From the NCBI GenBank assembly GCA_039881045.1, contig JAYWVB010000024.1:372001-436000 (forward strand): 64,000 bases of DNA. The letters are read 5' to 3'. Position 1 is the stretch's first letter. Each line of letters starts with the position of its first letter. The notes under the pieces were generated by a model that searched no databases, was not told the origin of the DNA, and saw only the letters and a list, made by a program, of their open reading frames with translations. The DNA is from Chaetomium olivaceum (taxonomy: Eukaryota; Ascomycota; Sordariomycetes; Sordariales; Chaetomiaceae). Positions 10,768-21,081 of this stretch are shown here, in pieces. The position numbers and the translations under genes are program-made.

Positions 10768-11279
10768 GGTGTGGGTGTGTAGGGTGGGCGATCATCGAAA
10801 GGTGGAGGGTGGATGAAGGTGAGAGTGGAACATGAAACTCAAACTCCTCAGCTTTCGGTGTGGCTTGTGGTCAAACAAAGCCCGAGCGGCGGCAATCGCC
10901 GGGTTTTTTGTGTCCCACATCCCCGGATGATGTCACCAATCGGCAACAAGAACGCCGGCACGGTTCCAGTTGGGGCGGCTGCCTCACACCGCCAGATGCA
11001 GCGCCTGGTCCCCTGACAGCCTGCGGCTGATGGGCATTGGCCGTGTGAAGGCGGGGGGCTCCGAGTTGTGCAGTTTTGGGTTGCAAATGGGGGCAATTGT
11101 CAACAACAAACCCTGACCTTGTCATCCAAAATGCCACAAGCATTGGCCATCTTGAAGTCTATTATTTTTTGTATTCCTTCACCCATTAGCAGTCCCATTT
11201 CATGCATGTCATATGTCATCCAAGGCCAGCCCCTTTTTTACTTAGCTAATCCCCTGCGGTTCCAGTGAAGACAAGATGT
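10768..11279. other. Intergenic, upstream of the transporter gene
   Basis: Contains the transporter's promoter (read leftward). No other gene, RNA or repeat recognised. Confidence 0.4.
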
Positions 11280-12713
11280 CTAGTCCTTCCCCACGAAAGC
11301 CTCAATCGCCGCAATCTACGCCGACACCGAGCTGCACCGGTGTCGACAAACGTAGACCTGTGCTTGACGTTCCTCTCAAAGTCAAACACCTACGCGATGT
11401 TGTCCTCGAATAGCGGCGAGATCTTCTTGAGATCCTCTGGCGGCAGCACCGAGATGGACACACTCGACTCTTCGGTCTTGCGCACAATCTCGCCGGCAAT
11501 GTGGTGGGTCTGGGAAGGGCACACCCTTGCGGACGAGGTAGTCGGCGATGTCGGTGGCCAGCATGCCATCGGTTAGGGCGGCATTCATCTTGTCGCCGTG
11601 GATCGTGAGCGTGACCAGTACGCCCAGGGTGATTGATGCGCACGCTGTTGGAGACGGCCTTGATGCAGTCGATCATGGGCTCTACCGACTCCTGCAAGCC
11701 CTTCTTGTACGAGGTCGACAGGCTCTTAACAGAGGCGAGGAAGCCGTAAGCCTGGCGCGCTCAGCATCTCAGTTTGTGAGGTCTGGAGAGTAACCCCCCC
11801 CCCAAAACGTACCCTCTAGGCTGTCGGGGTTCTTCTTCTGGGGCAATCAGACTGCTGCCCGTGCTGTAAGCCCCGGCAACCTGCCTGATGCCGACCTCGG
11901 CCGTCGAGAAGAGGACCAAGTCCTCTGTAAGACCGCTGAGATGGGTCATCAGCAGACTCGCTCACTGTAAAATGTCGACAGCGAAGTCCCTATCGGCGAC
12001 CGCGCACAAGCTGAGGTGCACCGACTGGAAGCCCAAGCTTTTGAGCATGAACTCGCGGCCAATAGTGCCAAACGGGTTGCCAGCAAGCGCACTCACACCC
12101 AGCGAGCATGACGACACGCGCACCTTCACACCCTCGAAACGCTGCAGATCGCCCTTGATGAAGGTAGCATGCGAGAGTAGCCAGTGTCAGAAGCGGCCGG
12201 GCTGGGCGCGCTGCAATTGCGTGTACCCGGGCATCAGGATGGGCAGGGGGTCCTTAGCCCGCTCGGCGCTGACACCGAGCAGACACTTGAGCGCACCGGC
12301 AATGCCAGCCAATTGCTTGTCGGCCCACCGGCGCATGTCAACGCCGACCTGATCGTTACGCAAGCGGCCAGTGTGCAGCTTGCCCGTGGCGGGGACAATG
12401 ATCTCGCTCAGCCTGCGCTCGTTGACCGTGTGGATGTCCTCGTCCGACTTGGTGTCAATGACGAACTTGTCCTCCTCCCATTCCTTCTCGACCTGCTGCA
12501 GGCCCGAAACGATCTGCTGCAGCTCATCGTCGGTGAGGATGTCGAGCTTGCGCAGGGCCTTGTCCTACGTGATTGAACCGTGAAGGTCTGCCTTTTAGAA
12601 CACCTTGTCAAACGAAAGTGACTCTTTGAACTGGAACATCAGATCATGGATTGCGTCTGTGCCATTGCGAAGTGGGGTGATTAGCCAAAGTGTCCCTGCA
12701 AATAGGTCTTCCC
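11280..12713 (-). pseudogene. Decayed argininosuccinate lyase (ARG4-type)
   Basis: Read on the minus strand, homology to argininosuccinate lyase runs almost full length: MFQFKESLSFDKVF, KADLHGSIT, LDILTDDELQQIVSGLQQVE, DEDIHTVNERRLSEI, GKLHTGRLRNDQV, MPGYTQLQRAQPGRF, ALAGNPFGTIGREFML and CAVADRDFAVDIL. The signature SSL-PQKKNPDSLE follows, then LQESVEPMIDCIKAV, TDGMLATDIADYLVRKGVPF and a tail ending IAAIEAFVGKD. It is broken by in-frame stops (after FDKVF, after GSIT, after QPGRF, before VFDFE, and one near the C-terminus) and by several frame changes, including one inside the catalytic signature loop. A probable intron beginning GTACGT after DSLE is retained, so this is a decayed gene copy and not a retrocopy. 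A working arginine-pathway copy presumably exists elsewhere. Confidence 0.8.
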
Positions 12714-13650
12714 TGTCTCTCTGCATTGGACTGTACCGGAGAATCGGCCGCTCTGGAGGAGCGTGGGTGCATCTGTGGGAGCTATGCCTGCGATGGTGCT
12801 GTGCTGTGCTATCTGAGTTGTCGAAACTGTGTGCGTGCCGCGGATGGCTTGTTTGCCGGTGCAAGATCGGAGCTCTGCTCAGTCGCCCAAAATCCATCCC
12901 AAAAGGTGGGGTCCACCAAGATCGCACCAGTCACGTGATGGGTTCAGATGGCTAACACCGGCTACCTTACAAACGACACCTTGTTGCCCCCGGGTGACAT
13001 TATTTTACAGTTTATATGACCGAACTAGATTTTTCATCATAGCTCCTGTTTGGGCATCCTCATGTGTTCCGAGTGCCTTAGGTAAATAAATATGGTTGGG
13101 TGTAAGGAAGCAGAGCTTATACCGTGCCAATGACGCAACCCCGCATTTGACACTGTATTGGGCATCGTGTTAGACTCGTTGCCAGCCGCATAGCAACTGG
13201 ATATCGGGACCCGCAGCACGTCAATAACCCTCCGCTGAGTACAGGTATGTATGTATTTAGCTTAAGCGCGGATATTGGGGTTCTCTTAAGCCCCATTGCT
13301 CCACCGGACATGGTCAAATGCTGTCTTTGTGGGTCGACATGACTGCGCGAACTGGATGAAAGCTTGCACTGTATATCTTGTGTAAGTGCGTTCCCAAATG
13401 AGAAACGTGGCCCACCAAAACACGAAGTAGGTCTGAAGGATTAACTATTAAATTTAAATTTCTACCGGAATTATGGTGCATGTATCTATATCCGCCGCTA
13501 AGTTTCCTATTCTCTCGTTTCCGCTTATCGGTCCAGCCGAGTCCTACTCGAGAGAATCAGGAAATAAGGGGCAAGTCAGCAAACACACCAAGGAGGGGTT
13601 ATCCAAGCTTGGCACCTCCTTTGCCAGCTGAACTACCAGCCCACCCACAT
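12714..13650. other. Intergenic
   Basis: Lies between the lyase relic and the hydrolase stop codon. Somewhat AT-rich around 13440-13470. No gene, RNA or repeat recognised. Confidence 0.4.
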
Positions 13651-15183
13651 CTACAATACCTCTGCCGAGTGTTCTGCCAATTTCCCGTCAAAAAGCACAG
13701 CACATACCTCGCCAGGGTTTGTCTTGATGTAACCATGAGCCCAACCAAGCGGTGCCTTGATCGCTTTGCAGCCCCCCGTCTTTTTTGCCGTCTCCCGAGA
13801 TAGATCAAAATCCACAAACATGTCGTCAGGATATATTAACGCCGTCAGCGGTACTTTGTTTTCTTTCAAAACTTTAAGATCGTAGACAGCCGGCCAGTCG
13901 TTGCGCTGGGCAAGTACCTTGGACACAGCGTCAAACTCGTTCTGGCCGGCATCTGGCAACATGAAGTCGAAGATCATCTCTCCCGAGAAGTAGAGCTTCA
14001 GGAGTCCAGGAGTAGAACCAGCGCTGAAATCGAATTTGCCGTCGAGCCACGCATAACTCTTGGACACCTTTATCCCAACCCGCTGCGCTGCCCAGTTGGG
14101 CTTCACCCCAGGGCCGCAGTAGATCGCCTCGTGCAGTACAGCATAGAACGGCCTCTCTGACAACCTAAACCCAGTGATGTCCACATCATTGAGCCCTTGG
14201 TAATTTCTGCCCTCCTGTGCCAACCCCATCACATGCTGGTGAAACTTTTCGAACCCGGCTTTTCCCCCTCCAAGGTGCCGCCCCATAGTTAGGAACCCAC
14301 GTGCAGTTAGTCTCCCCCCACCAGAAAGCCTGATGCCCTGCCCGTTATCTTCCTTTCCGAGATACTGCACGATCTTCCATACCCGGTCCACGTCTCCCTT
14401 ATACGTTTTATAGTACTCCTCATTCATCTTCACTACCTGCTTATACAGCGCCCAGTACGCCTCATCAGGCGTCTTCCCAATCGGCGGCATCCCACCAGTC
14501 AGCCACACCCCCGCCAGACTCTCCGGCAAGAAGGACAAATAGGTCATGGCGATCCAGCCGCCATATGACTGCCCCACCAATGCGAACCTGATGTTCTTGT
14601 TGCAGAGTTGGCTCAAGTAGAGACGCACGGCTTCAAAGTCCGCCACGATCGAGTCCTGCAGGTAGAGCATCAGGCGGCTCGCTGCCTCCTCCGGCTCAAA
14701 CCTTTTGAGACTGGTCGCCGTGACGCGGTGCTCGCTGAATTTGGTGTCGCTTTTTTCAGACCCGGTGCCGCGGTAGTTGAGATATAGCACGGGTGTGTTC
14801 ATTTTTGTGAGGAGCGTTTTGGTCAGCTCCTTATACTCGAAGGCTGGGTTGTCGGAACCCGGGCCACCACAGAGGTAGACGGTAAGAGTGGGCTGGCTCT
14901 CTGGGCCGAGGGCGGACGTTAGGGAGCCCAGGGCCTTGACCAAGTCGTTGGCGGACAGCTCCCCACTGGGCAGTTTCTTAGCGTCCTGGGTTGCGTCGTC
15001 GTGTTTGTAGACGAACTCTGCGTGGAGCTCTATCGTTTCGTTGCATTTTGGGTCGTTGTGGGCAAGCGGCACTTGTAGCCAGGCGCGCATAGAACAGAAG
15101 GCGTCGGTACCGTTGTGTCTAATAGAATTTGACTCCGACAAGGTAGCGGGCTTGATGCCGCGCCAGTCGATGCTTTTGGACAT
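13651..15183 (-). CDS. Alpha/beta-hydrolase, proline iminopeptidase-like (S33)
   Basis: Intronless, 510 residues. The oxyanion-hole strand is VYLCGGPGSDNP (~residues 105-116) and the nucleophile elbow is GQSYGG (Ser near residue 212). The likely catalytic acid is in LIYPDDMFVDFD and the catalytic His in LGWAHGYIKTNP close to the C-terminus. YLNYRGTGSEKSD is the usual strand after the oxyanion loop. Family members release N-terminal proline or hydrolyse related amides; the substrate here is not known. There is no signal peptide, so it is probably cytosolic. The start is ATG 15181-15183 (MSKSIDWRGI), the only in-frame ATG before the domain. Confidence 0.85.
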   Translation of the reverse strand: MSKSIDWRGIKPATLSESNSIRHNGTDAFCSMRAWLQVPLAHNDPKCNETIELHAEFVYKHDDATQDAKKLPSGELSANDLVKALGSLTSALGPESQPTLTVYLCGGPGSDNPAFEYKELTKTLLTKMNTPVLYLNYRGTGSEKSDTKFSEHRVTATSLKRFEPEEAASRLMLYLQDSIVADFEAVRLYLSQLCNKNIRFALVGQSYGGWIAMTYLSFLPESLAGVWLTGGMPPIGKTPDEAYWALYKQVVKMNEEYYKTYKGDVDRVWKIVQYLGKEDNGQGIRLSGGGRLTARGFLTMGRHLGGGKAGFEKFHQHVMGLAQEGRNYQGLNDVDITGFRLSERPFYAVLHEAIYCGPGVKPNWAAQRVGIKVSKSYAWLDGKFDFSAGSTPGLLKLYFSGEMIFDFMLPDAGQNEFDAVSKVLAQRNDWPAVYDLKVLKENKVPLTALIYPDDMFVDFDLSRETAKKTGGCKAIKAPLGWAHGYIKTNPGEVCAVLFDGKLAEHSAEVL

Positions 15184-16461
15184 AATGAGTGATTGATGCA
15201 GTTGGAATTATATGAGTAGCCGCCAATAAAATGATATGATAGAATGATTATTAAACTGAGATTCGTTCATATGAATACGGTTCCGCTTGGAGGCGGGACA
15301 GCGATTTTGAACACAGATACCGATCAAAGAACGCGCCCATCGAGGCACAACAACATGGAATGTATGGCACGTCGAGTGACAGCGTCACGGTCACCCAGAT
15401 CATTGTTACTTCCTCTATCCTTTGTTGGAATTGTAGACGGAAAGTGCCACCGAGGTCCGGCTGACTTTGGTTGCCACCCACGAGATGTACTGTGATATCT
15501 GGGCCGCAAGAGATCAGTGAGCCAACACTGAACAACTTGCTTTATTCAGTGATGTCACCGCAACTGTTTCTTTGGCGAAAAGCTGGGTTGGACTCCTTCG
15601 ATTCTTTCAAGTTGCCTGACACGTCTGGAGTCTAGCCCAGAGCCTTCCGTGTGAGATGCATGTTGGCACGGCGTTGCCAGCGGAACGGATCACCAATGGC
15701 GGAGATTACCAGCTCCTGACCGCCTCGGCTGACCATTCGAAAGCCAGACACAGACACACAGCATGTCTACCGCAGCTGAATTGCCACAGCGCCTCTCAAA
15801 AGCCCCATGACCACCGTCCTCGAAGTTCCAGGCGTCCACGGCTTACATGTGTCGTGGGTTTCCGGAATAGGGCTGAACACGGTCAAATGTCATCGCAATA
15901 CTAGGACACAGAGTGAAGATTTGGGGGAATATTTGATGGCATGCCGAGGTCAAATCACCGTACAACTCCAATTAATACGACTAGGTGATGTACCATGAGG
16001 TGGTCAACCCAAGTTAGCCTTCCATCATTCTGGCCCTCAACCAATACCACTGGAAGAGAGCTTGCATGCAACATGAACACAAGATTATGCACCCTTCACG
16101 TAGAACTCGGATGATAGCGGCGACGCTCAGATTCACGATGTATCACGCAAGGCAAAGTCTCGACAGATATCGAGCTATGGTTGGAGAAGCGAAAAGGTCG
16201 TGTCTCTTGGATCTTTTGACCGGTTAAGTAGTACATTGCTTACTTGGTCCAAATGTTTCTTTCGCTAACCTATCACACAACGCTACTTGTTCCTTCCGGT
16301 GAGCCGCGCAAGGCAACTGGTTCGCAGAATGCCAAAAGCAACCAAACCCCAACCCCATCAGGAAATATCCCACGCCCAGTATGCAGGTGGCCCGCCCGGA
16401 TATACTCCGATTGCAGCGTGGAAGTCAAACCGGTGAGGTGGGAGGCGGACGAAACCGCCTA
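15184..16461. other. Intergenic, 1.3 kb
   Basis: The first ~100 bp hold the hydrolase promoter (read leftward). Open frames are short and without domain character; nothing else recognised. Confidence 0.4.
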
Positions 16462-18439
16462 CTAGCCCTCCTTCTGTAGCACAAGCATCAGGCACTGCGA
16501 AACAGGTTAGCACACCGCCACACCACACCAGCCCCCCCCCCCCACCAGGACGCCCAAAGAATCAAACTCACCGTCCTCGTCCGCCGACTCGCCATGTCCT
16601 TCGCAGAACTCTCCCCCACTTCCGCACCCCCAAACTCCCCTTCCTGTAACGGCAGACACCCACCCCCCAAGCTCCCCCTCCCCCATACCTCACCACCAAC
16701 TTCCGCTCCCCCCTCCAATCCCACCGCCCGATCGACCCTGTACTTAACCCTCCTAATAACCGTCTGGGCTCCACGCCCACGGCCGGTTCTCACCACCGCA
16801 GTAACTTTCGCCAAATACGCCTGCAGCTTGTAATTCACCTCCAGCTCACCATACCTCTCACGCGTCATCGTCTGCACGGCGAGCGCCTTGGCGCGGTCCG
16901 CAGCGCACAAGTGAGATAGAGCCATTTCGCGCGGCGCGTAAGTCCCCTCCAAAACGACCAGCAGCGGGCGGTCAGGCGGCAAGATGCCGTCGTCGACGGC
17001 CTCGGCCCAGCAGGAGATGTCGTAGAAGAGGTTGTTTTCAGCGGCGGCTATGCTGGCGACGAAGTCATGCACCGAAGGCGGTTTGGTTTCGGGGTTGGGG
17101 AGGTCAGGGAGACGGAGGTCATAGGCTAGGCCGACGCGGTGGCCGCGGGTCAGTGGGAGGGCATCGTGTTTGGCGCGGTTGTGGCTGGCAATGTAGAACT
17201 GTGAGTGTTGCGCTGCGGCTGGGTCGAAGAATACTTCTTTGTCGCCGCTGCCGATGGCAATTTCACCGCCGGAGTAGGCTTGGTTGAGGATGATGAGGAG
17301 GTTGGCGACGCGGGTGGGGTCATAGAGCTCACTAGTATGGTTAGCACAGATATTTAAAAGGTATGAGAGACGGTGGGCTATGATATGTTACTCACTTTTG
17401 GTAGTTCCGCCATACGGATCTCTCCTCCCAGACATAGAGGCTCCGCAACCGGGGAATGAATTCTCTCTTGCCGAAACCGAGATACTCGCCAGCCATGCGG
17501 GTAAGTCGCTTAACGTACTGGCCCCACTGAGAATGCTGAACCTCGAGAGCACTTCCTGGAATCATCCTATTGACTAGTTAGCGATATGGTCTCCATCTAG
17601 TGGGTTCAGGTTTCTTAATATGTCTGACTGAATACATACCACATCGGTGTTCTCTCGACCTGCTCCCAGTCAATTCCGGATCGTTTGTCCCGCAACTGTT
17701 TTGCAAATTCCTTGATCTCGTCCAACTGGCTGTCGTCGTATGGGTACTTCACCACGCCTATGTTAAGAACCTTGATATCGGGCAATGGCAAGTCAGCAAG
17801 CTCGGCACCATAAGCAACCTCTCCAGTTGGGAATAAAGCGAGGTCCTTGATGATGTTGCACAATGATGAAGTTCCTCCGTTCTTTGAAGTTTCGGAGGGC
17901 TTCGGATACTGATGCAATGCCAAACCCGCCGCCTCTTGCTCAGACTCCACATCGCTGGTATCGATGAGATCTCGCCGGAATCGTGTAGATGCCCCCGTCT
18001 CTGAAGTTTGGGAGGCCTTTTTATTCTGGCGCGATGCCAAACCCACGTCTTGTCCAGACTCTTCGTCGCTACTATCGATGATAATGCGTCGGCTTTGGTG
18101 GCGCTTCTTCGGCCTAGTAAGCCCATTTCGATCATCATTGGCTATGACGCTCCATTTCTCGGTTGCATGTTTGTCTGGCTTCTGGCGCTTAAGCGATGTA
18201 CGTGTCGGTAAAGTTATAACTCGTGGTGATTGTTCTGTAGGACACATGGTCGAAGTCGGGTTCTCATTGAGTGAAGGAGAAACCGGCGCAAGGTTATGTG
18301 AGTCCGTCATCTTATCGATGCCTGCTGATGTATCCTCTCGAGTGGTGCTTTGGTTTGAGCGCTTGATCATGCTTCCGTTTCGTCTGCAAGAAATAGTGGC
18401 CGGGGACGCCGCCCACTTTTCGTTGTTTTGGATTGACAT
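16462..18439 (-). CDS. 2OG-Fe(II) oxygenase-like (prolyl-hydroxylase fold) protein
   Basis: Four exons on the minus strand: 18439-17640, 17566-17396, 17331-16572 and 16494-16462. The introns are 73, 64 and 77 bp with GTATGT/GTGAGT donors and CTAAC branch sites, and phases agree, giving 587 residues ending CLMLVLQKEG. Residues ~1-200 are low complexity and hold an internal duplication: DSSDEESGQDVGLASRQ and DTSDVESEQEAAGLALHQ, each followed by K/P-x-SxTS. Later, LLIILNQAYSGGEIAIG with SRNRAKHD-type spacing and ALPLTRGHRVGLAYDL resembles fungal dioxygenase-like proteins with the H...G-x-R core. The family assignment is inferred. A 12-C run sits in the last intron (near 16532-16543). Confidence 0.65.
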
Positions 18440-19377
18440 GTTGCCTGTTCTGCCTGTACTGTAAACTGAGTCTTGTTCCTGTACTACTTAGTTCCTTTGA
18501 CTTTGAAACATCTTTTCTCCGAAATCTAGAGGAACAAGTGTTGTGAGTCGCGCTAACCTGGAGAATGAAATAAAATGTGGCCTTTATTGTTTTGGGTATG
18601 GACCGTTGTACATACATACGTGCCAGGGAGGCCAACTGCGTTCTTTTCTGGCCTGTTTGGGATCTGTCGCATGTGTGCCCTGGCAGTTGAGGAGAGGCAA
18701 GAACACGAGGAAATAGTCGAAAACTTGTATGGCCACATTGGCCAGAAGGATATTGTAGAGTACGAAAGTAGAGGTGATTATATCACTGTGTTTAGACAGC
18801 AGTTGCATGCTCCCCTCCCCCGCCCAAAATAATGACTATGTCACACAGAGGCATGCATCGGAAGTATTTTCCTCAAGATTCCCCAATGGAATCTTTGGAC
18901 TCATCAAGCACATATTCGGGCGGTCGCTAAGGAAGGCACAAGGCCCAAGCCAAGTCAACCTGTCAAAGAACGTAGAATAGGCAATCACACTGCAGATAGT
19001 CGGCTTCCCTGCGAGTTCGCATCAGAATTGACCTTTCGAGTTTGTAGCGCAACACACCAGGAATGCTTGTTTCAATCTGGGTTTCTCGAAACTCAATGGT
19101 ATCATACATACACGGCCAATTCGAGCCGCAAGCGAATAAAAGCGGAGAAGACTGCCGCCCATTGCACGCACCTAAGCCAAGAATCCATCAAACTCCGTGC
19201 AGCTGCAGGCCATCGCTAGACACTTATTGAAGTCAAGAGAGAAGAATAACCTCGCAAGTGCTGACTTCGCGGAACTAGCGCTGAAAAGCCATTTCCACTG
19301 TTTCTTCTTCTTTTTTTCGATGTTTTTGTTTGTTTTTCTTTTCGGGGACCACCGTAGTAATGTGTTCTTTTATCCCC
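18440..19377. other. Intergenic
   Basis: Holds the promoter of the oxygenase-like gene at the left and the 3' flank of ISU1 at the right, including a T-rich run near 19305-19340. Nothing else recognised. Confidence 0.4.
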
Positions 19378-20269
19378 TCATGCTGTCGCAGTCTCGAGCT
19401 TGGCGCCCGTCCCCGCCAGATTGGTGGTCTTGACGGCGGGGTTCTTCTTGTAGTAGTTGTTGATGGCCGACTTGATCGCGTCCTCAGCAAGCATACTGCA
19501 GTGAAGCTTGACAGGCGGCAGACACTGAAGAAAGATGGTTAGTGGTGGGAGACAACGAACATAAGCACAATGTCAACGTACAAGCTCCTTAGCAATCTCT
19601 GTGTTTTTGACCTTGGCGGCTTGGTCGAGAGTCATGCCGCGAACCAGTTCTGTTAGGTAGCTCGACGAGGCGCTGGAGGAAAGTTAGCAACGACTTGGAT
19701 GGGATGACCTCAAACACCTAATGAAGTCTCCGAGCCCGGAGACCGGATTTCTCCATTCGCAACCGGATAACCGAACATGGCCCGAACCGAATCGCAAAAA
19801 AAGAGAGGGTTCTTACATGGCAGAGCCGCACCCGAAGGTCTTGAACCGCACGTCGCTGATAACCTGTGTATCAGGGTCGACCTTGATATGGAGCCGCATC
19901 ACATCGCCACACTGTCGGTATCACCACGTTAATGGGTATTCGGCAAAATGGAAGCTGGGGATGTCACATACAGCCGGAGCGCCCACCAATCCTTCGCCGA
20001 CCGAGCTATCGGACTTGTCTAATGTTCCGACGTTCCGCGGGCGGGAGTAGTCTGTCACAGGAGGTGTTAGTGGGGTGCCAAGGACGGAAGCTTGCGGAAA
20101 TCCAGAGCGCATGAGTGGGCGACGTACGATCAAGAACCTTCTCGTGGTATTGGCGCCTTTGCGGTTGAGCGACCAAGGGCGCAATCTGTCGGGAGACTGG
20201 GGCCGCGATCGGGCGCACCGAGGTTGCCAGAGCTCGGCGGGACACTGCGCGGACGGTTCTCGAAAACAT
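19378..20269 (-). CDS. ISU1: Mitochondrial iron-sulfur cluster scaffold (IscU type)
   Basis: Five exons on the minus strand: 20269-20128, 20051-19972, 19911-19817, 19672-19582 and 19524-19378, with all splice phases consistent, giving 184 residues. The first ~45 residues are Arg/Ala/Ser-rich without acidic residues, a typical mitochondrial targeting sequence. The IscU fold follows: HYSRPRNVGTLDK, then GAPACGDVMRLHIKVD, RFKTFGCGSAIASSS and the LPPVKLHCSMLAEDAI tail. The three cluster-binding cysteines (ACGD, GCGSA, HCSM), the Asp next to the first, and the LPPVK chaperone-binding motif are all present. It assembles 2Fe-2S clusters in the matrix with the cysteine desulfurase and frataxin. The start MFSRTVRA was chosen because it gives the presequence; the frame is open 46 codons further upstream. 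Confidence 0.95.
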
Positions 20270-21081
20270 TTTGTGTGTTATGGAATCTGTGGCGTCGTCT
20301 GAATGGAAAGTCGCCGGTATCGTGATGTCGAAATTCGAGTCGAATGCCGATATCAAGTTCTGAATGCTGGCGTTGTTGACTGAATTGGGGAAGATGTGAA
20401 CTGCCAAAAAGTTCCTGGGGATGCGGGACTTGAACCTGGGCCATGACGCTCGAAGGGGCGATTTCCGGCTGGGGCTGGCCCGAGCTTGTCTAACAAAGGT
20501 GGGTCAAAATCACGGCTTTAGTCCGCTGACTCAGTTAGCGAGCGGAGCCAAGCAGCATTTCGATCGGTCTCGGCGAATGGGCGTCATATGCCGACGTCGG
20601 CAAACCCGGACCATCCGCGGAGATTAGATTGATTGATAACGGAGACCGAGCTGCGCGAAGGGAAGGGCTTTGATGGCATTTGTCACTCAAATCTGTGGAC
20701 ACTTCATGCAAGCCCGCCGCCGGTCGGAGAACCTTTAACCATGCCGCGTTTCACGGTTCTGGGCCGAGATAAGGGGCTTTTAGCTTATCGAAAAATTGAT
20801 TCCTCAGGCCCAGAAGCAGGCAATTCCATGTTGCCATGCCTTCTTCGTTGGGGACCCACAACAGCCTTCCTTAGCCGGCATTCTTTGCCTGCTTTCGTAA
20901 TCCCTGCCTCTTGCAGCAGCTGCATCATCGCGGGGCTGTTGCCTGTCGTTGCCCCGCGTCTCAGCTGCCGCCAGCTTGTGCCCACCACCAAACAGGGACA
21001 GCTCAAGCTTCATGCAACGTCAACTTTTAACACGAACTTGAACTTTAATACACTGGGGCAATAGTGCCTAGACATTTCAAC
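20270..21081. other. Divergent promoter region of ISU1 and UBP14
   Basis: The 812-bp region must serve both genes. On the minus strand, 20412-20440 looks like a tRNA T-arm (GGTTCAAGTCCCGC) followed by a TTTTT run, but a matching 5' acceptor strand is absent, so no tRNA is called. No TATA element stands out. Confidence 0.4.

Noticed and set aside
11280..12713. RIP as the cause of the lyase pseudogene
   Set aside because: Some stops fit C-to-T changes (CAG to TAG), but others do not (a Ser to TGA change), and there are several indels. There is no overall TpA excess by eye.
20407..20580. tRNA-like 3' part on the minus strand (GGTTCAAGTCCCGC, then a T5 run)
   Set aside because: The T stem has a mismatch, no 5' acceptor strand (tggggat) is present, and the anticodon arm cannot be folded with a U33-type loop. 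At most a decayed tRNA.
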